Shown here piece by piece: positions 46,925-59,943 of a DNA stretch of 64,000 nucleotides (positions within the stretch are counted from its first letter, which is position 1; every line of letters starts with the position of its first letter). The DNA comes from Sweltsa coloradensis (Eukaryota > Arthropoda > Insecta > Plecoptera > Chloroperlidae): NCBI GenBank assembly GCA_024449915.1, contig JAMZAV010000302.1, positions 248,001 to 312,000 on the forward strand. Reading direction: 5' to 3'. The notes under the pieces were generated by a model. That model made no database searches. It saw only the letters and a program-made list of their open reading frames with translations, and was not told the DNA's origin. Both the position numbers and the translations under genes were made by a program.

Positions 46925-47853
46925 GTATTTTCAGAAAACTATTTTAGCTATAGTCAAGTTATAGTTAAAGGTGTTTAGAAACTATATCCAGAAAACCGAT
47001 TCTCAAAATTTAATTCTTAACTAGATTTGTAGTGTACACTTTTGTCCAAAAATCTAAATATAATTTCCAAAAGTGAGGTTATGTCCAGCCCCCCCAAAAA
47101 ATTCACATTTTTTTCTGTTATTTTAAAGGCCTTCTTTCATTCAGCAAACTTTTCAGACATGTTTCTTCGACTTTCAAATTATCGGCCAGAGGTGGTACAA
47201 TAGCCTTAAGAGGGAATAGCACACGGGTAGACTTTTGCAAATAGCTATTCGTTCGGCCGGTAAAAAAGTAGCCGGTGAAGTTATCAATAGAGCATAATAT
47301 ATGACAGCCCTACAGAAGAAGATTATTAATATGTTATTATGTTAATCAGACGAATATGGTCAATTTTATACTTTAAAGAAAATCCAAAATCCATTTCATT
47401 TTTCTTAATTGTTCAAAAGTTTTTTTCTGAAGTGTTAGAGCCCTATATTTCCTCGTCCGTGACCACTACCCACAATTTCAAACATCTGTGATGTCAATCG
47501 ATGTAACAGGAATTTGCTTAAAAACGCATGTCCTAAATCCTCTAAATGTACGAAGTGAATTTTAAACCACGTATTCACTGTTTGTTGTACGTTGATGAGA
47601 TCTCATAAATGAGCTGCAAACACCAAAATTTACAGACGTGACCTGATTACGTTGGCTTAAATTGCACTGCAATGTGCCCATAAAATAAAATAATCAACAT
47701 ACATTTCATACTCTGTACGATATTAAATAGGTATTCTTAATTTGTTTTTTCCTAGAAAAAAAACAGCACGCCATAGAGGTCTGTTTACGACAAACCACGG
47801 AATGAGTCTTTGTCTTACCCGCAATCTCAAGTTAATTGCTCTTAATCTTGCGC
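46925..47853. other. AT-rich noncoding stretch
   Basis: Nothing recognised. Confidence 0.4.
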
Positions 47854-47863
47854 GGGAATTCCC
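47854..47863. promoter_or_regulatory. Palindromic kappa-B type site
   Basis: GGGAATTCCC is a perfect palindromic match to the NF-kappaB/Rel consensus. It lies in a small GC-balanced patch (47800-47890). A 10-base match in 64 kb can be chance, and no target gene is seen next to it. Confidence 0.25.
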
Positions 47864-49407
47864 AGACACGCTCAATGATACAGATGTGTTGTTTTAACTG
47901 TAAACGTTTAATTCACTTATATATTGGCAGGGGCTTGGCTTGGCTAAGCTAAGACAACCTTGTAGTTACACGGCAGTACTTTGTTTTAAAAATAAAGTTA
48001 TACTTCTAAGGACACAATATCTTTATTTATATCGGTATATTTATGTATAAAAAATATATTTTAATGTTTCAGGTTCCGTTGATGAAGAAATTTGACCATA
48101 TGATGTTTAGTGCAAAAACATGCGGTTTACTCTTATAATGCGGAACCTATTTAGCTGAGTGCACTGAGCAATGAATGGGGACATACGAATGTCGTGTGGA
48201 AATCATAAACCAGATGCGACATTATTTATGTTGAGTGAATCTAGCGCAGCAGATGAAGTCGTCCATGTTGAGTCTGTTCCATACAATTGATTCGACCTCA
48301 TCATGTTGAGAGGGCTTAAATTAAAACGAGTTCTTCAAAGAAACCCATAAACCGTGAAACATAACAAGGAATCGCAAGAAAAATTTCATCGCTGTTTATT
48401 GTTTTTTTAATTTCCGACTTTACGACGAAATGACCGGAGTATCAAGAGTCATTTGGTTTATTTATTTTACTAATAAAAACTGATTTCCAAAGGAAGACAT
48501 TGATTACTGTAATTTTGTGAATAATTGATGCTTTCGTAAAAGTAGATTGTTGTTTAAGCTTTACGTGGCTGCATAGTTTGATTATTTTTTTAGTATAAAT
48601 GGCAAGCCTACTGGAATGTTATTTTGCGCGTCTAATCTTAGCAAGACGATGGAGGCAAGCCCGTGCAGGACACTTCCAGCCACAGGCGAGACAGGGCGTA
48701 TGGGTATGGCCAGTGCTCGCTTCTAATATTGGGGGCAATACCCAACTTAAGAACTAGTAGAGGCCAGGTAGGTTTAAACGCATGTTTCTGGTTGTTTCTG
48801 TAAACTTTAACTTGTAACTTTACTTGCAAGGAAAGCGTTCACACTGATTCAGAAAAATGGTTATATTAGGGACTTCACTTTTGGCTGGGATGCCATGGTA
48901 CATGTGCAGTCTCTTTTCTCATTGGTTGGGTATCAGGATCTAGCGTCTAGGATTTTGATACATTGTAGTCATCTCTGATAATCCTTAGCACCGTGCATGA
49001 AGATTTCATGTTGACATGTTGACAGGCTTCTCTCGAACCTTGCGATTGGCATTCTTGGTATGCATGTGGCAAATTTGACTACGGGCCCAGACGTTAAATA
49101 ACAATTCACACGGGTAGCTATTAACCATTCTTGGAAACGAGCATTCTGAAACGAATGGACATGTCGACGTGCCATATTGAGTGTCTGTGCAGGTCTTGTG
49201 GCAAGTGGCCGCCCTATACTCAAGCGTTTGTCGTATGATAGAGTGAGAGAGCTTCGTGTCGCGTTGTTGAAGTGATATACGAGCATTGCTCGAACCACTG
49301 TCCCGCACCGTACTAAACTAACTTCTCTTCGGTATTGTGCCCTCCGCACGGTTATATTGAGCTTGGCAGACCGCCTAGAATACGACGACGCGCTTCTACG
49401 CATTCTT
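47864..49407. other. Noncoding; GC-balanced stretch at 48960-49400
   Basis: A minus-strand frame of 156 codons (48969-49439) is the longest in the window. It starts at GTG inside the CA repeat and shows no domain. The stretch may be a promoter or 5' region, but no core promoter motif is clear. Confidence 0.35.
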
Positions 49408-49446
49408 GCACACACACACATACACACACTCACACTCACTCACACT
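49408..49446. repeat. CA-rich microsatellite
   Basis: CACACACACATACACACACT-type sequence, followed by CACTCACTCACACTC. Confidence 0.8.
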
Positions 49447-51466
49447 CGAGTGCGCGTGCGTGTACGTGTGTGGATGGAGGCCAATCATCAGTACAGTGGT
49501 TAAAACATGTACGTGAGAGGTGGAGTACGCCGACGTTTTGACATGTTTCAGCTTCAGACAACAAGTTTTGGAGATTACCATTTACTACAACACAATTTGT
49601 AATTAAAAATTACATTCTAGCACGCACGCGCAAAAATATGCTTCACCTAAAGAGGTGTTATAAGTGGGAAATTATCTCAATCGTTTTAAAATGCAATTTC
49701 ACATTACATGACAATGTTTTTTTGCATTTAAGAAATTATTACATAACCTCTTTCGAAAGCCTGTTTAAACAATTGACATTTACCATAGTCCATAGCGCGA
49801 TGTTAGTATTTGTATTCCATCCATTTTTGTTTTTGTTTGTACTTGTAAACAACGAAAATATAATATCATAATATTATATTATTATTTGTAGATTTGATTA
49901 TGAATTTGATTGTTGTTGACCTATTTTATCAGTTAGTTACAATTTGAATTCCATGAAACACATTATATGTTGTATTACATGTTTCTTTAATCGGCTATGG
50001 TTTTACATGTTGTATTGAAAACAAACACATTATCGTCATTTATCTATTTTTAAAATTCTAGGGGAAAAATAACTTGGAATGCATAGAATTGAAATCTCGC
50101 TGGGCATTGTAGGCTAGATCAACAATCAACATTCATTCTTATTTCCCACATTCTCGTCATCGCTGTTTCCGAAATGTTTACTGTGATATCGTAAAACATA
50201 ACATTTATGTCGATTAAGCGTTTCCGTAGTTGAAATAGTGTAGCATTCAATTAAAACTACCTTGATCGGCTTCCATCTAAGACACTGTATGTTTGTTGAG
50301 GAGGCCGGGCCTACTCAAACGCTTCCTCTGTTAGATTCTTAAGTTTGCAAAGTTCGGAATGGACACGCTGTCGCCTCCTGAAATGTGTCCACTTTTTTAC
50401 TGTTGACCGAGATTGCCTGAAGCGCGCGCTGCTCCATTTTTCTTAACTGTCAACTACAGAATGGCCGCCAACGTAGTTTTGTCATCCATTCAAAAAAATG
50501 ATACAGATTTATATTGATTTTGTAAAAATATATTATCATCCATGTTTTCGAGCAATCCAGATAACGTATTTTGATAAACGATTCATTCAAGGTGAATATG
50601 GCAGACCGATGTTTGGAAAAATGTATTTAAAAACAAAAGAATTTAGCAAAGGATGTTAATTTATATTATTTACTCTTACTTGCAAGAATATTAATTTTCA
50701 AAGGCGAGATCGAATGAGCCATTCCATCAGTTGAAAGATTTTAATGATAAAACGAAATAAATTACATTTTTATCAACTCTGATGCGAGTGAATTGTATGT
50801 AAATACGGTAAATCCAATTAATTATTTGTAGTTAGTATGTCACTCTTTAATTCGCTCTCGCTGTGAATGACGTGTAATTGAAAACCAGTTGGAAGTGACT
50901 AGTACGATGTACAAGATAAAATTAGTTACAGTAATCGTGAACCGAAGTTCATTGAATAAGGTTCAATTTGCTTACTCAAGTAGAGAACAAAATTAACTTA
51001 CAATAAATCCATGTAGCTAAAGTTTTGCCGCTGACAAATTTATCAGCAATGTACAAAAGAATTCCACATCGCTACTTCTCAGCTATAATTGGCTTTCAAT
51101 TTAGATCTTATTCATCCTGTCAAAAATACACCTGACATGTACACGTTAAACATTAAATGGAATATATTTTAAATGAACATAATGAATGTTTTATATAATT
51201 TTGGCACTGGCAAATAATTCACCTGTAAATACACAAGTTTTGCAATTTAAGGAAGAATTTCCGGGAATAGGAAATAAATAAATATCCAGTGCAATTTTGT
51301 CCACAAAGTATAATTTTTCAGAGCCTTTATGTTGGCAAAGTATGTTAAATACACTAACTTGAGTGTATTTAATAAGGTCTCAAAATATTTCCTGTATTTC
51401 ACGAAATTTTATTTACTATTAAGTAATTAAGTAATTGGCTATAACTTATAATTATTTGAATATTTT
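49447..51466. other. AT-rich noncoding; denser patch at 50270-50480
   Basis: 50270-50480 is GC-balanced and contains TTTTTCTTAACTGTCAACTACAG, which is acceptor-like, followed by ATGGCCGCCAACG. The open frame after it is only 18 codons. It is a possible exon edge or regulatory site with weak support. Confidence 0.25.
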
Positions 51467-51939
51467 TGGATCAGCGTAGCAAGCGAAGCGAAGATTCCAT
51501 TTCACTACACTGGAGAAAAAAATCCGGAATGTTTTTTTTCTTATTTTTTTTTTTTATTTTATTTTTGTGTGACTGTTAACACGATTCCGGCTAAACCAAT
51601 ACTTCAATTGCGATGAAATTTTCTGGAGGCCTTCAAAAGTTTTGAACTTTGAACTGCCACGTTTTTGAGCGCAATCGAAAAATTATTTCTCATGAAAATC
51701 GCAATTTTACGATTTTGTTCGATTTTTAAAACATTTTCCTCGACTTATAACACCTACATGCTTTATCTGATTGTAATGATTTTTTCACAGAACCTTAATT
51801 TTATGAATTAATATATTGATGTGAAATTTTAGCGCAATCTAAAAATAATTTCTCATGAAAATCGCATTTTACGCATTTTCGTTAAAAAAATACTCTTATC
51901 CAACAACGCGACTGAAAAAGCGTTTGCGAAGCTTCCTAG
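51467..51939 (+). mobile_element. H1 Helentron/HINE-like element, plus orientation
   Basis: It starts TGGATCAGCG at 51467 after a T and ends CCTAG at 51939 before a T. A subterminal CTCTTATCCA (51893-51902) is the mutated inverted partner of the start. A stem AACGC/GCGTT precedes the end. It has one tandem unit fewer than 44626-45326. A poly-T stretch near 51530-51560 is the complement of the A-rich stretch in the minus copies. Confidence 0.65.
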
Positions 51940-52320
51940 TGTATTTATTTATGTAACGCTTATAATCTTTACGACTTTAATTAAATAGGCAATTTTCTCA
52001 CCTCGTCGTATACAACTGATAGTCATCACCATGCAGTGCCTACCATATATTTGCACCTTGGACAGATATCTAGGTGCCCGTTAGGGCGCCGCAGCCAAGC
52101 CGTGGCGCGCTACACACTCAAGCACCTTATACAGCAAGCAGAGTTGGGGTGAATTCGAGGTGTTACCCAGCCGTCATCTAACGTGATGTGAACTTGAAAA
52201 CTATCACAATCGAGGGGATTTAGGTACCTGACAACACATGCAAAATTTATTGGGGTACGACCATTCCTTCTTGGTGAAAAAATGGCTTGAAACATGCTCA
52301 AAATCACTTTAAGGATGTTA

Positions 52321-52350
52321 GCTACTGCTACTGCTACTACTGCTACTACA
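52321..52350. repeat. GCT/ACT trinucleotide repeat
   Basis: An imperfect (GCTACT)n run. Confidence 0.85.
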
Positions 52351-52371
52351 ACTTATTCGTCAGTTTCAATC

Positions 52372-52510
52372 GGCCCGCGATTCTGACCAGACGGGTGGGG
52401 CTACAATGTTCATATTTTACATGGACATTAAGGTTATAGTAATATAGTCTCTTTTGAAAAAAAAAGTTTAAAAAGTTTGCTGGAAGGCTTCCAAATAAAG
52501 GTTTTAAAAT
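52372..52510 (+). mobile_element. H1 internal fragment
   Basis: ATTCTGACCAGACGGGTGGG and CATGGACATTAAGGTTATAG are the reverse complement of the internal unit of the elements at 8983 and 21046. Neither terminus is present. Confidence 0.65.
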
Positions 52511-53341
52511 ATGGCTTATACACTAGGCATACAATCAACAAGTAACTATAGTTACTTGACACTTGTTGACGGTAGAAGCAGAGTTAGGCGAGAAAGTGCG
52601 ATACGTAAACAAATAGACGACATTTAAATTTTTCTTCTTTGTGTGGAACGAGAAAAGGTGTCATTATACTCTCATAAAACAAATCAGAAACCGTCCCTGG
52701 CCTAGGCCCAGATGTAGAAAATTATTTATAATACAACAGTGTAGGTCTAAAGTTCCATTAGGCTATAGGACTAGATAAAATTAATACTTACATTACATGT
52801 TTGACAAGCCTAGCCAACCCTAGGCCAGCACAACCTTGTTCTGACACACTCCCGCACAAATAACTAGTTTTGATTACTAAAAGCCTAATGCAGATAGACA
52901 ATAGTATGATTGTCCACCTAGGCTATACAAAAATGTACGGAAATAATACACCTATTCTTTTCTTGCAATGATCTCACGCAAAACTCCTGTCACTACATAA
53001 AAACAAAAACAAAAACTGTGCAAATTTTCGATGTTCTTTTGATAATCATTTGATTTACATGGCTGTGGATGCAGTGAAAGGTATAAAATAACATTAGTTG
53101 TGCGCTTGTTGTAGCATGGGAAAGTTTCAATTGGATGTGAGTTGCCTAGACTTAACCAGACCTTATACCGTCATTATACCATGGTTATACCACCTATACC
53201 CATGATGTACATGAATCCGGGTCTAAATATTTTACATCCTATTGTTATTGCTAATACCATAGAAATTAAATCAACTTTGATAAAATGATTATATTTTAAC
53301 AAATAATTTTGCAATGGAACTTGAAAAAGTAATGAGATCAC
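52511..53341. other. Noncoding, nothing recognised
   Basis: Only chance frames were seen. Confidence 0.45.
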
Positions 53342-53747
53342 ACACATAACAAAAACTTGTAGAAATACAGCCAAACCTTACACACTCAAAAGAAATGGAT
53401 CTAAAAAAGGGCCAAGCTCATCTACCCTTCCACATTTGCGCATTCTTAATTCATAAACGTACAGTGTCCCATAACAGCATCCTCGAAAAGCTTGACAAAA
53501 TAAAATTTGCATGTTATTACGTTTAAATTAATTAGAAAAAAGAACTTGGATGAACTATTACGTTTAAATTAATAATCGCAAATTCTATTTTGCAAGCTTT
53601 TCGAGGATGCTCTTATGGGACACTGTACGTTTATGAATTAAGAACGCGCAAATGTGGAAGGGTATATGAGCTTGGCCCTTTTTTTAGATCTAATTTCTTT
53701 TGAGTGTGTAAGTTTGGCTGCTATTTCTACAAGTTTTTGTTATGTGT
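53342..53747. repeat. 406-bp inverted repeat with 171-bp arms
   Basis: The arms 53342-53512 (from ACACATAACAAAAACTTG) and 53577-53747 (ending CAAGTTTTTGTTATGTGT) are inverted copies with scattered substitutions and small indels. The 64-base centre holds a direct repeat TTACGTTTAAATTAAT (53517 and 53559). No coding frame spans it. It fits a fold-back element or an inverted duplication made by replication slippage. No target duplication is obvious. Confidence 0.9.
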
Positions 53748-54219
53748 TTATTTAGTCCCAACACTCGCACATCTCTTCATACACGCCTTGATTTGTTAGT
53801 GACATCATTTCCAAGGTATTTTATTTCAATATTGATAAAATAAAATAAATCAGTTCTACTTAAAGTATGTGGTATATCCTTGCTTTAACATACCTAATGT
53901 GTATTACTGTTGATTCTTTGTTATTAATGTAATAATTTTACCAACTCTAAATTATCAATTTGTGGTGATGAACTTTGCACAGAGCTGGTCGTATTAACTA
54001 GAATTCGAAGACTGGTTTGACAAATGAAAAATAAAATAACCCTTTAACCCCGAAACTTTTTAACCCCGAGACTTTTTCTAGTTGTCGATCAAGCAAAATG
54101 TTCACTGTCAACTTTAAGCATTTCAGCATTATTTTCGAGCATACACACTCGTATGCGAAGTATTTTAGTAAATGATACCATTGGATACCTAGATGTTTCG
54201 GGGCATACCAATACCAATA
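53748..54219. other. AT-rich noncoding stretch
   Basis: Nothing recognised. Confidence 0.45.
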
Positions 54220-54679
54220 GGCCTTCGAAATCTTTGAACTTAGAACTGCCACGTTTTTGAGCGCAATCGAAAAATTATTTCTTATGAAAATCGCAATTTT
54301 ACGATTTTTTTCGATTTTTTAAATATTTCTTCGACTTGTAACACCTACATGCTTTATCCGATTGTCATGATTTTTGCACAGAACCTTTATTTTATGAATT
54401 TATATATTCGTGTGAAATTTGAGCGTTATCGAAAAAATATTTCTTATGAAAATCGCAATTTTACGATTTTTTTATATTTTTTAAATTTCTTCGACTTATA
54501 ACATCTACATACTTTATTCGATTGAAATGATTTTTTCACAGAACGTTAATTTTAATGTATTTCATATGATTCAGTGAAATTTGACGTAACAAAAATTATT
54601 TCTTAAAATCGCATTTACGCTTTTTCGTTATAAAAAATAGTCATCCGATAACGCGCTAAAAAGCTTGCAAGCTCATTAG
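54220..54679 (+). mobile_element. H1 Helentron/HINE-like element, 5'-truncated
   Basis: It starts inside the element at GGCCTTCGAAATC. It has two full tandem units of about 162 bases (from 54259 and 54421, GAGCGCAATCG and GAGCGTTATCG) plus a partial third. The 3' end has TCATCCGATAACGCG, then a 12-base palindrome AGCTTGCAAGCT, then CATTAG before T. The terminal hairpin sequence differs from other copies but is still a hairpin. Confidence 0.6.
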
Positions 54680-57452
54680 TATTACTGTGCCGAAGTGCTT
54701 ATCAGAAGTTGAACAAGGAATTTCAGAATGTCGTGTAAGCATTCCTTAATGGCTTGTACTGATAAATGTAGCATAAGTCACACAACTAAGAATTATCATG
54801 TTGAATTAAAACTAAAGCACCGCATTCACGTAAAAAGTTAAAGGTGTTGGAGGACATGATTGATCTGATTAATTTGATTTTCATTGATGTTTGATGTTGC
54901 TTGATGATGGTGTCCTTAGATGTAATACCTACAAGATTGAAGAAAATGATGTGAAGTTATTTTTGTACAATTTAAAATGTAATTTAGGAACTTGCACCAT
55001 GTAACAATATTGCAAAATAATAAAATATAAAATATAACAAATCCTAAACATAAACGTACCATGTTTTAATAACATAGAATTTTGCAATTAAGAAATAAAG
55101 CAGCATACGAACAAATAATGTAGACAATGATCTCAATAGTATTAATGAGATGAATTAACACTAGGAGATCACATTCAAAGTGAAGAATTTTAAGGTTTTT
55201 GTCATTAAAAGTTGACTAATTAAAATGACATAATTTATTGAAATATTGAAATTATTGCATGAGAGTTCAATAAAAAAATCCAATTCTTTATATCGTCGAC
55301 GGTTAAAAAACCATATTGATTTAAAATGTAATACAGTATTGAATACAGATATGATTATGCAATACTTTTTTAAAATATTGAATAACGATTCAAAGTGAGA
55401 ATCTAACCGCTTTAAATCGTGTGTGTTGAATAACCGTGACTATAATTTTAGCCCATAACTTCCCTTCTGACCATGGATGTGTTCGCTATCTTTGTCTGGT
55501 GTCTAGGGGTTTGTTTAGGAAGTTTAACACGCGGCCTAGTATGCATGGGAATGTTAAACATTTCAATTGTTCTCAAGGCGCAAGGAAAGTGGACATTGTG
55601 CCGGCAGCAGCGCTCCAGTGGCAAATACCAGGCATTAAATGACTCGACAAGTATGTTTCTCTCCAGAATACAAAATTGGAATTTCGAGCTTCGAGTTTCT
55701 CTATGTGAGCGCTAATGTTGCTTTCTTTCGTTTCTTCTGGGAGTGGATAATAACCATTATGAACACATGGGTTACTATAATATATTGTTAGAAGGTAATG
55801 AACCACTATAGATACAGATGAAAACGTTGGAAAATTGTACATTTATGTTGGGGTATGTCCATCTTGACTTAAATTTAATCGAACAGTAGAAAAAAGAAAT
55901 TCATTCATTCAAATTTCAAATGTTTTCAGATGTAAACATTTTTCAAGAAGATCGCATTAATGGTCGAATTAAACAAAAAATATAACATAGTTTACTAAAT
56001 GTCTGTTACAAGGTTATATTGGCCCCTAGTTAGTAATTTATTAAATAGTTTATTGTTCTATACAATGCATTTAAATCTTAAATTGAATATCATCAACCAT
56101 GTCACTTTTCACCTTGATATCTATTTTCATATAGTTAGGGCCTTTACAAAATGATACTAGTGCTGTACAAGACTTGTAATAATAATTAAGTTAATAAATA
56201 ACCGTTAAAAACATGGCCGACTGCTAGACGGGGGACAATACAAATTTTCAAACAAAAACCGTGGAAATGGCCATTGTATAGTGTACACGCCAGTTTACTG
56301 AGTGTGTCCCTCGCAAAGTAATAAAACATGTTATAAGGGTATGTAGATGGTTTGAAAATTATTTACTACTTAGATTACAATTCCATTTTCTAGCTTTCCT
56401 AATTAAATTTCATTTTCATCAAACACGCCCGTACGGATGGATGTTTAGCTGTTTTGTTCAAATGTTTCTCGCAATGTTGTTTGTTAAGCTTACCAATAAT
56501 TCAATGATTAAATCGCGGAAAGCGCTCTAAGGCCAAAACAGTTTCTCAAACTAAACTTTGAACTTGCAACAAATCTCGCGTGTTAATCCGCTTTCTCGTG
56601 TATGTGAACGAGGCTTCGACTCCCGAGGCAGTAATTCGCGTCTTAGCAAACACTCCGTTCCAAAACCCGCCGTTCGCAATAAACGACGATAAAAAACACA
56701 AATTGGTCACTTTGGAATATTCATGGCAACAAGCCATTTGATAAATTGGACGGGATACGTGAAAATTGAAAACAAGCTAGATTGTGTAATGGGGGAAAGC
56801 ACGCTGAAATCAAGTCGTGTCGTAAACGGCTAATGTGCATTCATCATTGAAACATAAGACGGAAATTAGTACAATTCTATTTAATGCGTTATCCGGATTT
56901 TGTTTTGTGGAGCCTATCGTGGTAACTAGAAATCAGGTAGACGTTCCTAGTTGTTATGACTGAAATGTCATGCAAATATTTGAAATACAGTTGTGAATTA
57001 TATATAAAACTTAATTTAAAAACAAAACAAAACTCCGTTGTACAGATACAACAATTGCCACAATACACAAATTAAAAGTAACATTCATTGATTGACAAAA
57101 TTTAGAAACGTTTAAAGACAAATACATGAAATAAGTTATAGTAAACAAATTTTACATGTTTAGACCATAAAGATGATTCCTATATTAATCAAATCTTGGT
57201 CATTGGTCACATATAAATTGTTAAATAACTTATTAAATATTTTTCCACCGGCCATAAGCACCTACCTGGTACTACTACTACATCGATTGGCCTTATAATT
57301 TCTGAACAGGTAAAACAATTTGTTAAAATTAAATAATTCCTTACAATGAAATATGAGTAACAAACACGGGTAAGGGAGAACCTAAAATACCGTAGACCCC
57401 GGGCATTATTACCCAACGTGTAATGCAAAGTAGATGTATCTCTGGTATAGGT
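54680..57452. other. Noncoding; GC-balanced patches at 55440-55720 and 56520-56760
   Basis: 55473 is an ATG in good context (GACCATGG) opening 81 codons to 55715. Other frames on both strands are equally open across the same bases, and no domain is recognised. 56520-56760 is a complex CpG-containing patch with AATAAACGACGATAAAAAAC, resembling regulatory DNA. The rest is AT-rich. Confidence 0.3.
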
Positions 57453-57489
57453 GCTGGGCTCATGCCCCTTTGGGTGAAGCTAGCCCAGC
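57453..57489. repeat. GC-rich hairpin
   Basis: GCTGGGCT (57453-57460) pairs perfectly with AGCCCAGC (57482-57489). The 21-base loop contains a smaller CCC/GGG pairing. It lies in a GC-balanced patch. It could be RNA structure or chance. Confidence 0.5.
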
Positions 57490-57869
57490 CTTGTTGACCA
57501 CCTGTGTCATCAAAGTATTTCAATATCATCCGTGTTGAATGGCAATAAAAAAACAAACTCGCACGTCATTCGGATGTCATCGCGAGACGTGATACACGCA
57601 CAGACAAACTGACATTCGTTCAATCGTAAGAGATCGGTTGTATTTGGTGTGATTGTTAATATCACTCGCGAATTTGATTGGTGACACCGAATAAACAAAT
57701 ACAAATTATATTTTAAAATAACTTTAGATTTACAAAACCGATCTGTTTATGAGCGATGAAATTATTAAGAAAATATTGCTCTGAAGTTTGTAATTTAAAT
57801 GCGTAAGACAGCACATATTCGATGGGTGCACAAGTAATGTAGTGCGGGAATTGGAGATCGACCATAACG
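57490..57869. other. AT-rich noncoding stretch
   Basis: Nothing recognised. Confidence 0.4.
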
Positions 57870-57900
57870 CCATTTTATGTAAACAAAATGGTGCACCATT
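57870..57900. repeat. Overlapping inverted repeats
   Basis: CCATTTT (57870-57876) pairs with AAAATGG (57885-57891). The second arm overlaps a 14-base perfect palindrome AATGGTGCACCATT (57887-57900). It could be a dimeric factor site. Confidence 0.6.
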
Positions 57901-59943
57901 GAAATAACTGTTTGTGTTAATTCTCCAATCTAAAACTGCATTCAGATTTGTAAAGATTACTTTCTTAGCCGTAGCTGTACAATAACAAGATCATTACCAA
58001 GATTAGAGTTGTGTCGATTTGAAAAGTGGTTTCCATTAGTTAGCCACCTACCTACCCCATGTTTTCAACACACTTCTGTTTCTAAGAAGACTAATTACGA
58101 AATAAGGTTATATTTCAAAAGTGCATAAATAAGGTTGCATGCTGCCTAGGCTGACCGGAACACGCAGGTTAACAATACCTTAAGATACTTTGCTAGCTCA
58201 TAAAAACAACGTTTAAACTCCCAAGTGCTATCAGTTCACAATGAAATTGTAACACGATAGGCATGTTCTGAAAGCAACTCTAAACACCTCGCCTATAATG
58301 CTTATCTAAGATCAACTAAACAGATTGTATTTTTACCAAGTTGCATTTTGTAGTTAATTATGCGTTTTAAGTTTAAACCATGGAGTGCTTGCTTGTACGA
58401 ATTACACTATTAAAACTTTGTGAATAGTAGGATTTTATTTTCGAAGTTTTAAATTCAACACTTTTGCTTAGTCTACATATTGTTTGGCATGTTTAAATTA
58501 TATAACAATTTAACTTTGACCTCAGTACTAAATTATCGCAAACAGGCTGTTTTAGGTCACCATACTTGCTCTTGGATTTATTGCCATCTGAAGTATTGTG
58601 TACACGATTTAAGTGTGCAGTATATTGTTTGGAGTAAGGTAGAAATTACTTGTTGCATTTCTACAACAAATGATATATTTTGTTTCACAACCGCAAAATA
58701 AAATGAACGTGTTTTAAAATGTTCAACATTCTGTTTATATATTGTAATTAAATTTAGAGTAATGTATATTGGAACATCGGCGTTAAAACGTAAAAAAATT
58801 CTTAAAACGAAATTGTGCAAATGATGATTGTGGAAATTATCATTTATCATTACCAAAAAGTATTACTTAAAATGGTGCAATGAAAAATCATTCATAATAG
58901 TTAATACTGTAGTGTGCATAGTGGAGTTTGTTGACGAGATCTACAGAAATCCTTGCGAAGATGGTTCTATGAATTGTCAAAACACAAGGTTTTGATATCT
59001 CTAGGTTGGATCACATGATAAAATATTTGTATGGCCTACATTTATTGTATTACGTAAATACTAATGAACTGTTGCAGTTTTTAACTAGATTTACTCAGAA
59101 CACTATTAATTATGATAGATTAAATAATTTATTAGCTCAAAAACAGTTATTTTTCGCCGGTGCGAATATCTTGTTTTGTTCATCCAGATTTTCTTCCAAT
59201 CTTCATCTGTCAAGTCACTCGCATGCAGCACAGATGCAAATGCTGATGTAAAGAAAATGTACAAGATAGGCTATAGAGTAAAAATATTTTGTGAAGTATT
59301 ATAAATAACAAAAAAGCGTTTCTTTGTCACATGTAGATTATTTTACACTCGAGACCTTGTCCTCAAATTCCATGCGGTATGATGAGATATATTAGAGTTT
59401 TACGTTACGAGGTGCATGAGCTTGTTAAACTGCAACGCAATCGATCAGAATTTGTGTAATCAATGTCACACGGGACATGACGTTGGTTTTTTGAAAACAA
59501 GTTTGTTAACCACCTGTGTTGCACTGTTAATTGGGCCCCACATAACGGGACGCGTCAGAATTAATTGGAATAAGCAGGTCGAATACGTGGACATATGCCG
59601 TGTGACCACTACTGTAGTTACTACGCAAGGAGTAATTAGTAATTAAATGTATCACATGAGAGTTTATTTTAGAAACCGGTGTATTTAAAATTTTCTTTTC
59701 CTTCGTCATAAATATATTGCGGTAGTTCTGCTTCAAACAGACTGACATAATTGAGGTTCTACTCTAATTTCAAGAGAAAACCACTTTGTGCATTCACTGA
59801 GAAACAGTTTTTCTGGTTAGTTCGAGTAACTGTAGAACATTTCTCTGACTCCGTGCCCGAGTATAAACTTTCAAGTATCATGGCGATCACGCTGTTTCAC
59901 ACACACCGACACGCGCTAGTAATCTAAACCAGGTAATGCGACC
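57901..59943. other. AT-rich noncoding stretch
   Basis: A weak TATAAAC at 59862 has no supporting motif. Nothing else was seen. Confidence 0.45.

Noticed and set aside
48969..49439. Longest open frame in the window, 156 codons, minus strand
   Set aside because: It starts at GTG inside a CA repeat, shows no domain, and other frames are equally open over the same bases.
55473..55715. 80-residue ORF with good Kozak context and hydrophobic N-terminus
   Set aside because: At least two other frames on either strand are open over the same bases, and no promoter, splice site or family motif was found. It is left as a noted possibility within the intergenic entry.
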